Shown here in pieces: positions 19,705-29,452 of a DNA stretch of 64,000 bases. The number at the start of each line of letters is the position of its first letter. Within the stretch, counting starts at the first letter, position 1. The stretch covers positions 146,738 through 210,737 of the forward strand of contig NZ_AULH01000009.1 of assembly GCF_000425185.1 (NCBI RefSeq), read 5' to 3'. This DNA comes from Pleomorphomonas koreensis DSM 23070. GTDB lineage: Bacteria > Pseudomonadota > Alphaproteobacteria > Rhizobiales > Pleomorphomonadaceae. The notes under the pieces are model-generated. The model ran no database searches, was not told the origin of the DNA, and saw nothing but the letters and a program-made list of their open reading frames with translations. Made by a program: the position numbers and the translations under genes.

Positions 19705-20229
19705 ATGGCAGGCAGCGTCAACAAGGTCATCCTGATCGGCAATCTCGGGCGCGATCCCGAGGTGCGGCGGATGGGGTCGGGCGACGCTGTGGTCAACCTG
19801 CGCATCGCCACCTCCGAAAGCTGGCGCGACCGCACGAGCGGCGAGCGCAAGGAGCGCACCGAGTGGCACTCGGTGGTGATCTTCAACGAGAACCTCGCCA
19901 AGATCGCCGAGCAGTATCTCAAGAAGGGCTCCAAGGTCTACATCGAGGGCCAGTTGCAGACGCGCAAGTGGACCGACCAGTCCGGCCAGGAGCGCTACTC
20001 CACCGAGGTGGTGCTGCAGCGCTTCCGCGGCGAGCTGACGCTGCTCGACGGCCGCGGCGAGGGTGGCGGCCGCAGCGAAGGCGGCGACTATTCGGAGGGC
20101 GGCTCGGACTACGGCTCGTCCGGCCCGATGGAGCGGGCGCCCGCCCGTTCGGGCGGCGGCGGACGCGGCCAGGGCGGCGCCCCGGCTTCCAACTTCTCGT
20201 CCGACCTCGACGACGATATCCCGTTCTGA
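19705..20229 (+). CDS. ssb: Single-stranded DNA-binding protein
   Basis: The protein has 174 residues. The OB fold (about residues 1-112) begins [18 protein letters not shown] and includes [26 protein letters not shown] and [13 protein letters not shown] Gly/Ser-rich linker (about 118-165) leads to the acidic tip DLDDDIPF that binds partner repair and replication proteins. GAGG lies about ten bases before the ATG. Confidence 0.97.
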   Translation: MAGSVNKVILIGNLGRDPEVRRMGSGDAVVNLRIATSESWRDRTSGERKERTEWHSVVIFNENLAKIAEQYLKKGSKVYIEGQLQTRKWTDQSGQERYSTEVVLQRFRGELTLLDGRGEGGGRSEGGDYSEGGSDYGSSGPMERAPARSGGGGRGQGGAPASNFSSDLDDDIPF

Positions 20230-20384
20230 TAGACGGGTGGCATGGCAGATAGGTTTTCCAATTCGGACATTGCGGGCTGAACCGCGTCCGGTCCTTCGGG
20301 GCCGGGGTGGCGGTGACGCACGCCTTCATCACGCGGCCGCCGGCGCGCGACCGCGGTGCCTTGTCTTGAAACCGGAAAGCCAAA

Positions 20385-20888
20385 TTGACTCTCATCATCC
20401 GTAGCGAAACGGCGGCCGACCGTGCCGCCATCGCCGCCGTCACCACGGCAGCCTTCGTCAACCAACCTCACTCCGACGGCAGCGAGGCGGCGATCATCGA
20501 CCGCCTGCGGGAAGCTGGCGCGCTGACGCTGTCGCTGGTCGCCATCAACGGCAGGGACGAACTGGTCGGCCACATCGGCTTCTCGCCGCTTGCCACCGAC
20601 ATGCCCGGCACCTGGTTCGGCATCGGGCCGCTGTCGGTGCGCCCTGACGTCCAGCGCCAGGGAATCGGATCGGCGCTCGTCCGCTCCGGCCTGGACCGCC
20701 TCAAGGGCAAGGCCGACGGCATCGGGCTGGTGGGCGACCCCAATTACTACTGCCGCTTCGGCTTCGCCGCGCGGCCCGGCCTCGTCTGCGACGGCGTGCC
20801 GGACCTCTATGTGCAAGCGCTCGCCTTCATCGACGTGCCGGCGTGGGGCAAGATAGCCTTCCACCCGGCGTTCTTCGGGGCTGCCTGA
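20385..20888 (+). CDS. GNAT family N-acetyltransferase (YhbS-like)
   Basis: This 167-residue protein carries the acetyl-CoA loop in LSVRPDVQRQGIGSALVRSGL (about residues 84-104), then GLVGDPNYYCRFGFA, typical of the YhbS subgroup. The start appears to be a TTG with GGAAAG six bases upstream; no better in-frame ATG precedes the conserved IIRSETAADRAAI. The substrate is unknown. It follows ssb by 155 bases. Confidence 0.82.
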   Translation: MTLIIRSETAADRAAIAAVTTAAFVNQPHSDGSEAAIIDRLREAGALTLSLVAINGRDELVGHIGFSPLATDMPGTWFGIGPLSVRPDVQRQGIGSALVRSGLDRLKGKADGIGLVGDPNYYCRFGFAARPGLVCDGVPDLYVQALAFIDVPAWGKIAFHPAFFGAA

Positions 20889-20964
20889 CGCACGGACCCG
20901 CCCGGTTCGCCGGCCGGACTCATGCCGAGGGTGGTTTTCGGATTGGGCGGTGGAGCGTCCTTTT

Positions 20965-21004
20965 CTGCCCGAGATGGTCCGCCTGCGCGGCCCATCTCGG
21001 GCAG
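20965..21004. terminator. Inverted repeat between convergent genes
   Basis: CTGCCCGAGATGG (20965-20977) and CCATCTCGGGCAG (20992-21004) form a perfect 13-bp stem with a 14-base loop. It lies between the convergent GNAT and alcohol dehydrogenase genes, a good place for a two-way terminator, though there is no T run. Its surroundings (GGATTG ... CCTTTTC ... ATGGTCC ... GCGCGG) resemble the repeat at 24969, so it may belong to a second dispersed repeat family. Confidence 0.55.
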
Positions 21005-21058
21005 GACAAGGCTCCGTCCCGGTGCGGACTACCTCAGACTGGATAACCTCGCCGGCCC

Positions 21059-22102
21059 TCAGCCAAACTCGGTGATGACGTTGATGCCGGTCTCCGGCGA
21101 GCGGTCCATGCCGACGAGCAGATCGATGGCTTCCTCGAGCCCGACCTTGCGGTTGATCAGCTTCTGCGGTGCCAGCTTGCCGGCGGCGATCATGCGGAGC
21201 ATGTCGTCATAGCGCCAGGCTTGCATGCCATGGCTGCCGTAGACCTCCAGCTCCCAGCCGATGATGCGCGCCATGGGGATCGGCGCCTCGGCGTCGTCGC
21301 CGAGCATCAGGCCGACCTGCACGTGCCGGCCGCGCCTTTTCAGGCCGAGGATGGAGTTCCTGGCCGTGACGTGGTGGCCGAGCGCGTCGATGGAGAGATG
21401 GGCGCCGCCGCCGGTGATGTCGCGGATGGCTCCGACCACGTCGGGCGTCACGCGGCTGTTGATCACCGCCGTCGCGCCGATTGTCCTGGCGAAGGCCAGC
21501 TTGTCGTCGGCGATGTCGATGGCGACGACGTTGGCGCCCATCGCCGCGGCGATCATGATCGCCGAGAGACCAACGCCGCCGCAACCGTGTACCGCCACCC
21601 ACTCGCCGCCGCGCACCCGGCCCTGGTCGACCACGGCGCGGAAGGAGGTGGCGAAGCGGCAGCCCAGGCTGGCGGCGGTCGAAAAGTCGATGTCGTCGGG
21701 CAGCGCCACCACGTTGTCGTCGGCGTTGTGGACCCCGACATATTCGGCGAACGAGCCCCAATGGGTGAAGCCCGGCTGCGTCTGGCTGCGGCAGACCTGC
21801 TGGTTGCCCGAGGCGCATTCCGGGCAGCGGCCGCAGCCGGCGACAAAGGGCATGGTGACGCGGTCGCCCGGCCGGAAGCGGCGGACGTCGCGGCCGACGG
21901 CGACGACGCGGCCGGCGAACTCGTGGCCGGGCACGTGCGGCAGGGCGATGTCTGGATCATGGCCCATCCAGCCGTGCCAGTCGGACCGGCAGATGCCCGA
22001 CGCCTCCACCTTCAGCACCAGACCGTGCGGCTCCGGCGTCGGGTCGGGCAGGGTGCGGATCTCCGGCCGCCGGCCGAAAAGCTCGTAGAAGATGGCGCGC
22101 AT
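21059..22102 (-). CDS. Zinc-dependent alcohol dehydrogenase family protein
   Basis: The protein has 347 residues. Catalytic zinc ligands are visible as GICRSDWHG (Cys38) and GHEFAG (His60, Glu61); the structural zinc lobe is [15 protein letters not shown] (Cys90, 93, 96, 104). The Rossmann fold begins near [17 protein letters not shown]. Medium-chain dehydrogenases of this type oxidise alcohols with NAD(P); the substrate cannot be named. The start at 22102 has GGAG eight bases upstream. It lies 55 bases downstream of the HxlR-type regulator on the same strand and may share its transcript. Confidence 0.88.
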   Translation of the reverse strand: MRAIFYELFGRRPEIRTLPDPTPEPHGLVLKVEASGICRSDWHGWMGHDPDIALPHVPGHEFAGRVVAVGRDVRRFRPGDRVTMPFVAGCGRCPECASGNQQVCRSQTQPGFTHWGSFAEYVGVHNADDNVVALPDDIDFSTAASLGCRFATSFRAVVDQGRVRGGEWVAVHGCGGVGLSAIMIAAAMGANVVAIDIADDKLAFARTIGATAVINSRVTPDVVGAIRDITGGGAHLSIDALGHHVTARNSILGLKRRGRHVQVGLMLGDDAEAPIPMARIIGWELEVYGSHGMQAWRYDDMLRMIAAGKLAPQKLINRKVGLEEAIDLLVGMDRSPETGINVITEFG

Positions 22103-22157
22103 GCTGAATTCTCCGGGGATGTCCGGCGATAGCATGGACGGCACCGCCGAGAAAGCC

Positions 22158-22526
22158 TCAACCGGCGGCGGCCGCGTCGTAGGCGGCCTGGGCGGTCAGC
22201 ACGGCATCCATGTTGCGCTCGGCCCAATGGGCGAAGGCGGCCACCGTCTCGGTCAGCGTGCGGCCGAGCGGCGTCAGGGCATATTCGACGCTCACCGGCA
22301 CGGTGGGGTGGACGGTGCGATCGACCAACCCGTCGCGTTCCAGCCGCTTCAGCGTCTGCGACAGCACCTTCTGGGAAATGCCGCGGACGTCGCGCCGGAG
22401 GCGGTTGAAGCGCACCGGCCCGCCGTCCAGCCGGTCCAGCACCAGGAGCGCCCATTTGTCGGCCAGCCGGTCGAGCATCATGCGCGTCGGGCAGCGGTCG
22501 TCGAAGACGTCGTAAGGATAGGTCAT
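22158..22526 (-). CDS. HxlR-family transcriptional regulator
   Basis: This 122-residue protein is a single winged helix-turn-helix of the HxlR type: [24 protein letters not shown], then [32 protein letters not shown] and the wing [16 protein letters not shown]. The family often senses aldehydes or quinones or reactive species and controls a neighbouring oxidoreductase. Several in-frame starts exist (22595, 22550, 22526); I use 22526 as it gives the usual family length, with low certainty. It is divergent from the NmrA-like gene, its probable target. Confidence 0.85.
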   Translation of the reverse strand: MTYPYDVFDDRCPTRMMLDRLADKWALLVLDRLDGGPVRFNRLRRDVRGISQKVLSQTLKRLERDGLVDRTVHPTVPVSVEYALTPLGRTLTETVAAFAHWAERNMDAVLTAQAAYDAAAAG

Positions 22527-22541
22527 GCTCGTGCTGCCGGC

Positions 22542-22559
22542 GGTTTCCATGGGGAAACC
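22542..22559. promoter_or_regulatory. Candidate HxlR operator
   Basis: GGTTTCC-ATGG-GGAAACC is a perfect 7-bp dyad in the divergent region. A further GGTTTCC half-site occurs at about 22624, closer to the NmrA-like gene. The pairing of a dyad and a repeated half-site between a divergent regulator and an oxidoreductase gene is what an operator would look like, but there is no independent evidence. Confidence 0.4.
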
Positions 22560-22653
22560 AGGTGACCGGAAAGTGCCTTCTTTTCGTGGTTTCATGGATT
22601 GACTATGTTCCGGAGCGAAACAAGGTTTCCAATTGATACTAAGGAGTTTCGAT

Positions 22654-23496
22654 ATGGCTGGCAAGATTCTGGTTCTCGGCGCCACCGGCAACGTCGGGCG
22701 TCCGCTGGTCAAGGCGCTGGTCGCCAGGGGCGAGGCCGTCAAGGCGGCGTCGCGCCGTGGCGAGCCGGTCGAGGGCGCCGAAGGCGTCGTGTTCGACATC
22801 GTCGACCCCATGACCTTCCCGACCGCCTTCGAGGGCGTCGACCGCGCCTTCGTCCTGCTGCCGACCGGCTACACCGAAGCGAAGGCGCTGCTCCTGCCGT
22901 TGATCGAGGCGGCGGCAACGCGTGGCGTCAAGGTGGTGTTCCAGTCGGTGTTCGGTGTCGACGCCGACGATTCCATTCCCTACCGCCAGGTGGAGATCGC
23001 GCTGGAGAAATCCGGTGTTCCCTACGTCATCCTGCGGCCCAACTGGTTCACCGACAATTTCCTCACCTTCTGGAAGGCCGGCATCGACGCCGGCGGCGTC
23101 ATCGCCCTGCCGGCCGCCGACGGCAAGTCGAGCTTCATCGACGTGCGGGACATCGCCGACAGCGCCGTGGCCGCGCTGACCAGCGACCGCTTCGACGGCC
23201 GGGCCTTCAACCTCACTGGGCCGGAAGCGCTCGGTTATGCCGAGGCCGCCGCGCTGATTGCCTCGGGAATCGGCCGGCCGGTCACCTATGTGGCGATCGA
23301 CGACGACGCCTTCGTCGACAACCTGATGGGCGCCGGCGTGCCCGAGGTCTATGCCCGCTTCCTCGCCTCGATCTTCCATCCGGTGCGCGAGGGCTGGGCG
23401 GCTGCCGTCACCGACGACGTGCCGGCGCTGACTGGCCATCCGGCCCGCGGCGTCGCCGCCTGGGTGACGGAGAACGCCAGCGCCCTGAAGGGCTGA
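22654..23496 (+). CDS. NmrA/QorB-like NAD(P)-binding oxidoreductase
   Basis: This 280-residue atypical short-chain dehydrogenase has the dinucleotide loop VLGATGNVGRPLVKALVARG (about residues 7-26). The later blocks SVFGVDADDSIPYRQVEIALEKSGVPYVILRPNWFTDNF and FIDVRDIADSAVAAL are typical of NmrA/QorB proteins, which lack the YxxxK motif in its normal place and may act as quinone reductases or redox sensors. AAGGAG lies eight bases before the ATG at 22654. It is divergent from an HxlR regulator, the common arrangement for quinone-responsive systems. Confidence 0.85.
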   Translation: MAGKILVLGATGNVGRPLVKALVARGEAVKAASRRGEPVEGAEGVVFDIVDPMTFPTAFEGVDRAFVLLPTGYTEAKALLLPLIEAAATRGVKVVFQSVFGVDADDSIPYRQVEIALEKSGVPYVILRPNWFTDNFLTFWKAGIDAGGVIALPAADGKSSFIDVRDIADSAVAALTSDRFDGRAFNLTGPEALGYAEAAALIASGIGRPVTYVAIDDDAFVDNLMGAGVPEVYARFLASIFHPVREGWAAAVTDDVPALTGHPARGVAAWVTENASALKG

Positions 23497-23499
23497 GGC

Positions 23500-24372
23500 T
23501 TACAGGCCGACCGCCGCCAGCGCCTTGATGTTGGCCTGATGAACCGCCTCGTAGGGCGCGAAATAGCCGATGCGGCCGGCCGCGATGTCGGCCGCGACGA
23601 AGGCGGCGAGCGGCGCGCCGTCCCGTCCCTCGCCGGCGACGAGCCGCCGGAGATAGTCGCGGTTGGCATCGATCAGGCCGACGTCATAGCCGCCGGCGGC
23701 AATGCGCTGCGGGTCGCCGTGGGCCGGCAGGATGCGCCGGACGGGCAGGGCGGCGAGACGGCTGAGTTCGGCGATATGCGTCGGCGTGTGCTCGGGCTCG
23801 GAGATGTAGGTGACGGTGTCCTCGACGACGTCGCCGGCCAGGAGCAGGCCGGCGTCGGGCAGCCGCAGCACCACGCCGTCGGCGCTGTGGATGGCAAAAT
23901 GCAGCGCCTCGACCGTGCGGCCGCCGGCGGCGAGCGTCAGCCCGTCGTCGAAGATATCCGTCGGCAGCACCAGCGGCTTGATCGGCGGGTCGGCGCTTTC
24001 CAGCTTGTCCCGGTTGGCGAGAAGCGCCTCGCGCGTCAGTCGATGGGCGACGATCGGTCCGTCGGCGAACACGGCGTTGCCGGCGACGTGGTCGTCGTGG
24101 GCGTGGCTGAGCACCAGCGTGAAGCGGCTGACGCCGAGCCCTTCGAGATGGCTCCGGACGCGGCGGGCATGGTCGAGCGAGATGTGGCTGTCGAAGACGA
24201 CGGCCTCGTTGCCGCCGACAATCGCATAGGAGGCGATGCCGAGCGCGTAGGCGCCGTCGTCGAGCCAGTTGTCGGCCGGCGAATGCAGCCGCACGCCCGC
24301 CACGCGGCCGTCATAATAGGCGAACACGCCGGGCGCCGGTTCGAGGATGCGCAAGGTGCGCGTGTCGGTCAC
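23500..24372 (-). CDS. Metallo-beta-lactamase-fold hydrolase
   Basis: This 290-residue protein contains the metal-binding motif LSHAHDDHVAG (about residues 83-93). Later ligands are in LLLAGDVVEDTV and the C-terminal ILPAHGD. The substrate is unknown; the class includes lactonases, glyoxalase II and arylsulfatases. It starts with a GTG that overlaps the stop codon of the zincin gene upstream (GTGA), so the two are translationally coupled. It ends three bases from the stop codon of the convergent NmrA-like gene. Confidence 0.82.
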   Translation of the reverse strand: MTDTRTLRILEPAPGVFAYYDGRVAGVRLHSPADNWLDDGAYALGIASYAIVGGNEAVVFDSHISLDHARRVRSHLEGLGVSRFTLVLSHAHDDHVAGNAVFADGPIVAHRLTREALLANRDKLESADPPIKPLVLPTDIFDDGLTLAAGGRTVEALHFAIHSADGVVLRLPDAGLLLAGDVVEDTVTYISEPEHTPTHIAELSRLAALPVRRILPAHGDPQRIAAGGYDVGLIDANRDYLRRLVAGEGRDGAPLAAFVAADIAAGRIGYFAPYEAVHQANIKALAAVGL

Positions 24373-24803
24373 GGCGTCTCGTCCTCGATGCCGTACATGT
24401 CGTCGTCGCTGAGGCCGAAATGATGGCCGATCTCGTGGACCAGCACATGGCTGACGATGTCGCCCAGCTTCTCCTCGTGCTCGGCCCAATAGTCGAGGAT
24501 GGGGCGGCGATAGAGCCAGACGCGGTTGGGCAGGCGGCCGGTCTCCGGCACGGCGGCATCGTGGGCGAGGCCGGTACCGACGAACAGGCCGAGGATGTCG
24601 AAGTCGCTTTCGAGTTCCATCTCCTTGACGACGTCCTCGTCGGGGAAGTCGGAGACGCGGATTTCGATCTCGCCGGTCAGCGCCCGGAAGTCGGCGGGCA
24701 GGGCGGCATAGGCCTCGGCGGCCATCGCCTCGAAGTCGTCGATCTCAGGCGCCTTCAGCTCCTTCCAGTCGAATTCTGCCGCACCGCCGCCGAAGAGTCT
24801 CAT
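24369..24803 (-). CDS. Small zincin-like metallopeptidase family protein
   Basis: This 144-residue protein has the zinc motif HEIGHHFGLSDDDMYGIE (HExxH at about residues 125-129), characteristic of a family of short predicted metallopeptidases common in alphaproteobacteria and actinobacteria. The preceding RPILDYWAEHEEKLGDIVSHVLVHE helix is also conserved. No substrate is known. I start at MRLFGGG (24803); an ATG eight codons upstream is possible. Coupled to the downstream hydrolase gene. Confidence 0.85.
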   Translation of the reverse strand: MRLFGGGAAEFDWKELKAPEIDDFEAMAAEAYAALPADFRALTGEIEIRVSDFPDEDVVKEMELESDFDILGLFVGTGLAHDAAVPETGRLPNRVWLYRRPILDYWAEHEEKLGDIVSHVLVHEIGHHFGLSDDDMYGIEDETP

Positions 24804-25118
24804 CCTCGTCTCCCGCCGATCATCCACCCGACTTCAGAAGTGTCGGGGACGGGGAGGGGCGTCAAGGGCGTTGACGCGGAACTGCTGCCGGAAGCGCTCC
24901 CTCTTGGCGGGCTCGGTGCCGAAAAGCGCGCATAAATCCCGCCGTCCTCCGCATGAAGCGGAGAATCTCGGGACGGATGGATTGCCGCGCCGATGCAGGG
25001 CGCCTTTTCGTCCCGGGATGGTCCATCCAGCGCGGACCATGACGGAGAAAGCCTATATGCAACAATCCGCCATGCCGTTACCCGCCGCATGACGAGCGGC
25101 ACCCACCCGCGTCCTTCC
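24804..25118. repeat. Gene-free stretch with a nested palindromic repeat
   Basis: Within 315 bases, CGGGACG (24969-24975) pairs with CGTCCCG (25009-25015), and ATGGTCC (25018-25024) pairs with GGACCAT (25034-25040). TCCGC-ATGAA-GCGGA near 24950 adds a third small hairpin. The order GGATTG ... CCTTTTC ... GATGGTCC ... GCGCGG is shared with the repeat at 20965. The rest holds nothing I recognise. Confidence 0.5.
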
Positions 25119-26246
25119 TCAGAACAGGCTGAGCTGCACGCCACCGTTGCCGGGCTTCAGGAACTTCGTCGTGTCGAGCTTCAGCCGCTGCTTGTTGAGG
25201 CCGAGGCGCTTGGCGGTCAGTTCGAAGCGACGGCCGAGCTGCCAGGCGTAGGGACCGGTGCCGCGCATGCGCTTGCCCCATTCGGCGTCATAGTCCTTGC
25301 CGCCGCGCATCGACTTCAGGACGTTCATGACGTGCCGGTAGCGGTCGGGCAGCTCGCGCAGCAGGAACTCGCGGAAGATTTCCGACACTTCCAGCGGCAG
25401 GCGCAGCAGCACGTAGCCGGCCTCGCGGGCGCCGAAGGTGTGGGCCGCCTCCAGGATGCGCTCGATCTCGCTGTCGGTGACCGCCGGGATGACCGGCGCC
25501 ATCATCACGCCGACCGGAATGCCGGCGGCGCTGAGCTTCTGGATGGCTTCAAGACGGCGTTGCGGGCTGGAGGCGCGCGGCTCCATGGCTCGGGCAAGCC
25601 GGCGGTCGAGCGTGGTGATGGAGATCGCCACCTTGACGAGGCCCTCGGCGGCCATCGGCTGCAGGATGTCGAGGTCGCGCAACACCAGGGCCGACTTGGT
25701 GATGATCAGTGCCGGATGCCGGGTCTTGGCCAGCACTTCGAGCACCCGCCGGGTGATCCTCTGCTCCTTCTCGATCGGCTGGTAGGCGTCGGTGGCGGTG
25801 CCGATGGCGATCACCTTCGGCTGGTAGGACGGCGCGCCCAGTTCGCGCTCCAGCACCTCGGCGGCATTGATCTTGGCATAGAGCCGGCTCTCGAAATCGA
25901 GCCCCGGCGACAGGCCGAGATAGGCGTGGTTCGGCCGGGCGTAGCAGTAGACGCAGCCGTGCTCGCAGCCGCGATAGGGATTGAGCGAACGGTCGAAGGC
26001 GATGTCCGGGCTGTCGTTGCGGGTGATCACCGAACGAGCCTGCTCGGTCTGCACCGTCGTCCGGAACGGCGGCAGTTCCTCGCCGTCGCCCCAGCCGTCG
26101 TCGAACACGGTACGGGCATAGGCCTCGAAGCGGCCCGATGGGTTGATGCCGGCGCCCCGGCCGCGCCGGCGGGCGGCGGCGACCGCCGCGTCGGCGATCT
26201 CCGGCGTCAGAAGGGGCTCAAGAGGGTGCTGACAGGCGATGTTCAT
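25119..26246 (-). CDS. PA0069-family radical SAM protein
   Basis: The protein has 375 residues. The iron-sulfur cluster motif is RGCEHGCVYCYARP (Cys94, Cys98, Cys101), and the SAM-binding region follows in the TIM-barrel core (VIAIGTATDAYQPIEKEQ, PALIITKSALVLRDLD, VAISITTLDRRLARAMEP). The N-terminal GRGAGINPSGRFE matches the PA0069/SplB-like subgroup. Its reaction is not established. It is not obviously in an operon; the start ATG at 26246 is the first in frame. Confidence 0.87.
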   Translation of the reverse strand: MNIACQHPLEPLLTPEIADAAVAAARRRGRGAGINPSGRFEAYARTVFDDGWGDGEELPPFRTTVQTEQARSVITRNDSPDIAFDRSLNPYRGCEHGCVYCYARPNHAYLGLSPGLDFESRLYAKINAAEVLERELGAPSYQPKVIAIGTATDAYQPIEKEQRITRRVLEVLAKTRHPALIITKSALVLRDLDILQPMAAEGLVKVAISITTLDRRLARAMEPRASSPQRRLEAIQKLSAAGIPVGVMMAPVIPAVTDSEIERILEAAHTFGAREAGYVLLRLPLEVSEIFREFLLRELPDRYRHVMNVLKSMRGGKDYDAEWGKRMRGTGPYAWQLGRRFELTAKRLGLNKQRLKLDTTKFLKPGNGGVQLSLF

Positions 26247-26516
26247 GATTTGATCTTATGCGCATATGGGAACAGGTCAAGAACATTCTTCGGTGCATCC
26301 ACCGGCGAATCGGCCTGTGAAGGGGATTGCCGAAGCCGCGGCGTCCGGCATCCGCGGCGTCGTATGGTGCGCCGGCCTGACGGAGCGGGCGCCTCGCCGC
26401 TCCCGCGCAAGACAGAGTGGGAGCGGAAGCCCATCGGTGATCGATGCCGGAAACAAAAACCGGCTCCGCATTCGGACGGGCTCGCGCTTCTCCGTGAAAC
26501 CCGCTAGAACGAAAGT

Positions 26517-27218
26517 ATGATCTCGGTCATCATACCCACTCGGAACAGCGAGGAAGCCCTCGTTCGCACCCTCTCGACGCTGATCGGTGGCGCCGCCGAC
26601 GGCACCGTGCGCGAGGTGGTGGTGGTCGACGGCGGTTCGGAGGACCAGACCCGCCTCGTTGCCGAAGGGACCGGCTGCGAGATGATTTCCGGCACCGGCG
26701 GCGCCTGGGCGCGCTGCGCCATTGGCGCTGCCACCGCCCGGCGTGGCGAGTTCCTGATGTTCCTGCGCCCCGGCGTACTGCTCGACGCCGGCTGGGAGAA
26801 TGACTTCCAGGCAGCGTTCGAGCGCCGCCTCCGGCACGGCGATGCCCGCTTCGCCGCCGTCTTCCGCCTCGCCTCCGACGACGACACGCTCGGCGGCAGC
26901 CTGAAATACTACCTGCGGCGGCTGTTCGGCCGCTGTGCCGGCATGACCCATCCCGACCAAGGGCTGATCATTTCCCGCGCCTATTTCCGCGAGCTTGGCG
27001 GCTTCCGCCGGCGCGACGGTCTGGCCGGCGTCGATCTGGTCCGCCGCGTCGGGCGTCGCCGCCTCGTCCGCCTCAGGGCGCCGGCCGTGCGGGTGATCGC
27101 CGACGGCCAGGGCGACACGGTGGCTGGTGGCGGCCTTGCCGGCGCGCTGGCCGCGCTGCTGCTCGCCGTGCGCCTGCCGGTCGGTCTCGTCGCCGGGCTC
27201 ACCGGCCAGCGCGGCTGA
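26517..27218 (+). CDS. Family 2 glycosyltransferase-like protein
   Basis: This 233-residue protein begins with the GT-A fold strand ISVIIPTRNSEEALVRTLSTL and has VREVVVVDGGSEDQT, where the conserved Asp motif sits. The acceptor part is short, and a hydrophobic segment lies near the C-terminus (LAGALAALLLAVRLPVGLVAGL, about residues 205-226), which suggests membrane attachment. Donor and acceptor are unknown. No other polysaccharide genes are near. Confidence 0.78.
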   Translation: MISVIIPTRNSEEALVRTLSTLIGGAADGTVREVVVVDGGSEDQTRLVAEGTGCEMISGTGGAWARCAIGAATARRGEFLMFLRPGVLLDAGWENDFQAAFERRLRHGDARFAAVFRLASDDDTLGGSLKYYLRRLFGRCAGMTHPDQGLIISRAYFRELGGFRRRDGLAGVDLVRRVGRRRLVRLRAPAVRVIADGQGDTVAGGGLAGALAALLLAVRLPVGLVAGLTGQRG

Positions 27219-27323
27219 CATCCTCTCCGAGAGTTGACTGGTGCGCCGTGGCGCCGCCGGCTAGACACGCTTGCGAACGCGGGGCGCCGGACAGAAGCCT
27301 CCCGTCCAGCCGGAAGGAACCCC

Positions 27324-27830
27324 ATGACCATCGAACTTCACGCCATCGCCGCGCCGGTCTTCACCGCGCGCCTCAAGTCCCTCGTCCATCTGCTGAAGAT
27401 CGGCGAGGCGGAATATGCCGCGCGCGGGCTCTCCGAGGAGGCGGTGCTTGGCGCCCGCCTCGCTCCGGACATGTTCGACCTGAAGCGGCAGGTGCAGATC
27501 GCCACCGACCATGCCAAGGGCGCCATGGCCCGCCTCGCCGGCCTCGACGTTCCCTCCTTCCCCGACACCGAAGAGAGCTTCGCCGAGCTTTACGCCCGCA
27601 TCGACAAGACGCTGGCCTTCGTGGCTTCGGTGCCGGCCGAGGCCGTCAACGGCCGCGAGGCGACGACCGTCACGCTGAAGATGCGCCATGAAACGCTGGA
27701 GATGCCGGCGATCGACTATCTCCAGGGTTTTGCCGTTCCCAACTTCTATTTCCACCTGACCACCGCCTACGACATCCTGCGTCATCTCGGCATGCCCATC
27801 GGGAAACGCGACTTCCTCTGGCGGGAGTGA
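27324..27830 (+). CDS. DUF1993 domain protein
   Basis: This 168-residue protein matches the DUF1993 family, a four-helix DinB-like fold, in its N-terminal APVFTARLKSLVHLLKIGEAEY and in MFDLKRQVQIATDHAKGAMARLAG. The C-terminal VPNFYFHLTTAYDILRHLGMPIGKRDFL is characteristic. No activity is known. The start at 27324 has GGAAGGAA seven bases upstream. It precedes ccrM by about 170 bases. Confidence 0.85.
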   Translation: MTIELHAIAAPVFTARLKSLVHLLKIGEAEYAARGLSEEAVLGARLAPDMFDLKRQVQIATDHAKGAMARLAGLDVPSFPDTEESFAELYARIDKTLAFVASVPAEAVNGREATTVTLKMRHETLEMPAIDYLQGFAVPNFYFHLTTAYDILRHLGMPIGKRDFLWRE

Positions 27831-27865
27831 GCGGAGGACCGCGGCGGCCGGCGCCGTTTGCAAGG

Positions 27866-29153
<1,288 letters not shown>

Positions 29154-29176
29154 GCCGGCAGGGCACGCCGAGGCAA

Positions 29177-29217
29177 AAAAGAAGGCCCTCCGAACCGGTC
29201 AGAGAGCCATTTCTTTT
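29177..29217 (+). terminator. Probable terminator of ccrM
   Basis: AAAAGAA (29177-29183) pairs with TTCTTTT (29211-29217). GGC/GCC and CTC/GAG pairs lie inside with small bulges, and the structure ends in a T-rich run. It lies 24 bases after the ccrM stop codon. The A-rich left side means it could work for transcription from either side. Confidence 0.5.
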
Positions 29218-29452
29218 ACCGATGACCGAAACTCGGCACTTGTACTAACCCATGCCGTTCGGCGTCCGGGCTTTCCCGCCCTTGAAAATCGCTTCCGTCC
29301 AACCTCTCCGCATCGGGTTAGCCCAACCCGGTGCCGGCCGATCAAATGACTTTCGGGCCATGCCCCTATATCAATAAATATGACACCGAAGCCGTTAATT
29401 TCCAAGTAAACATTCATGCGACCATGGTCGCAAATTGGCGGATTTCCGCCAC

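Noticed and set aside
29199..29417. 72-codon minus-strand open frame between ccrM and mutY
   Set aside because: It overlaps the probable ccrM terminator and an AT-rich gap, with no ribosome site and no recognisable sequence.
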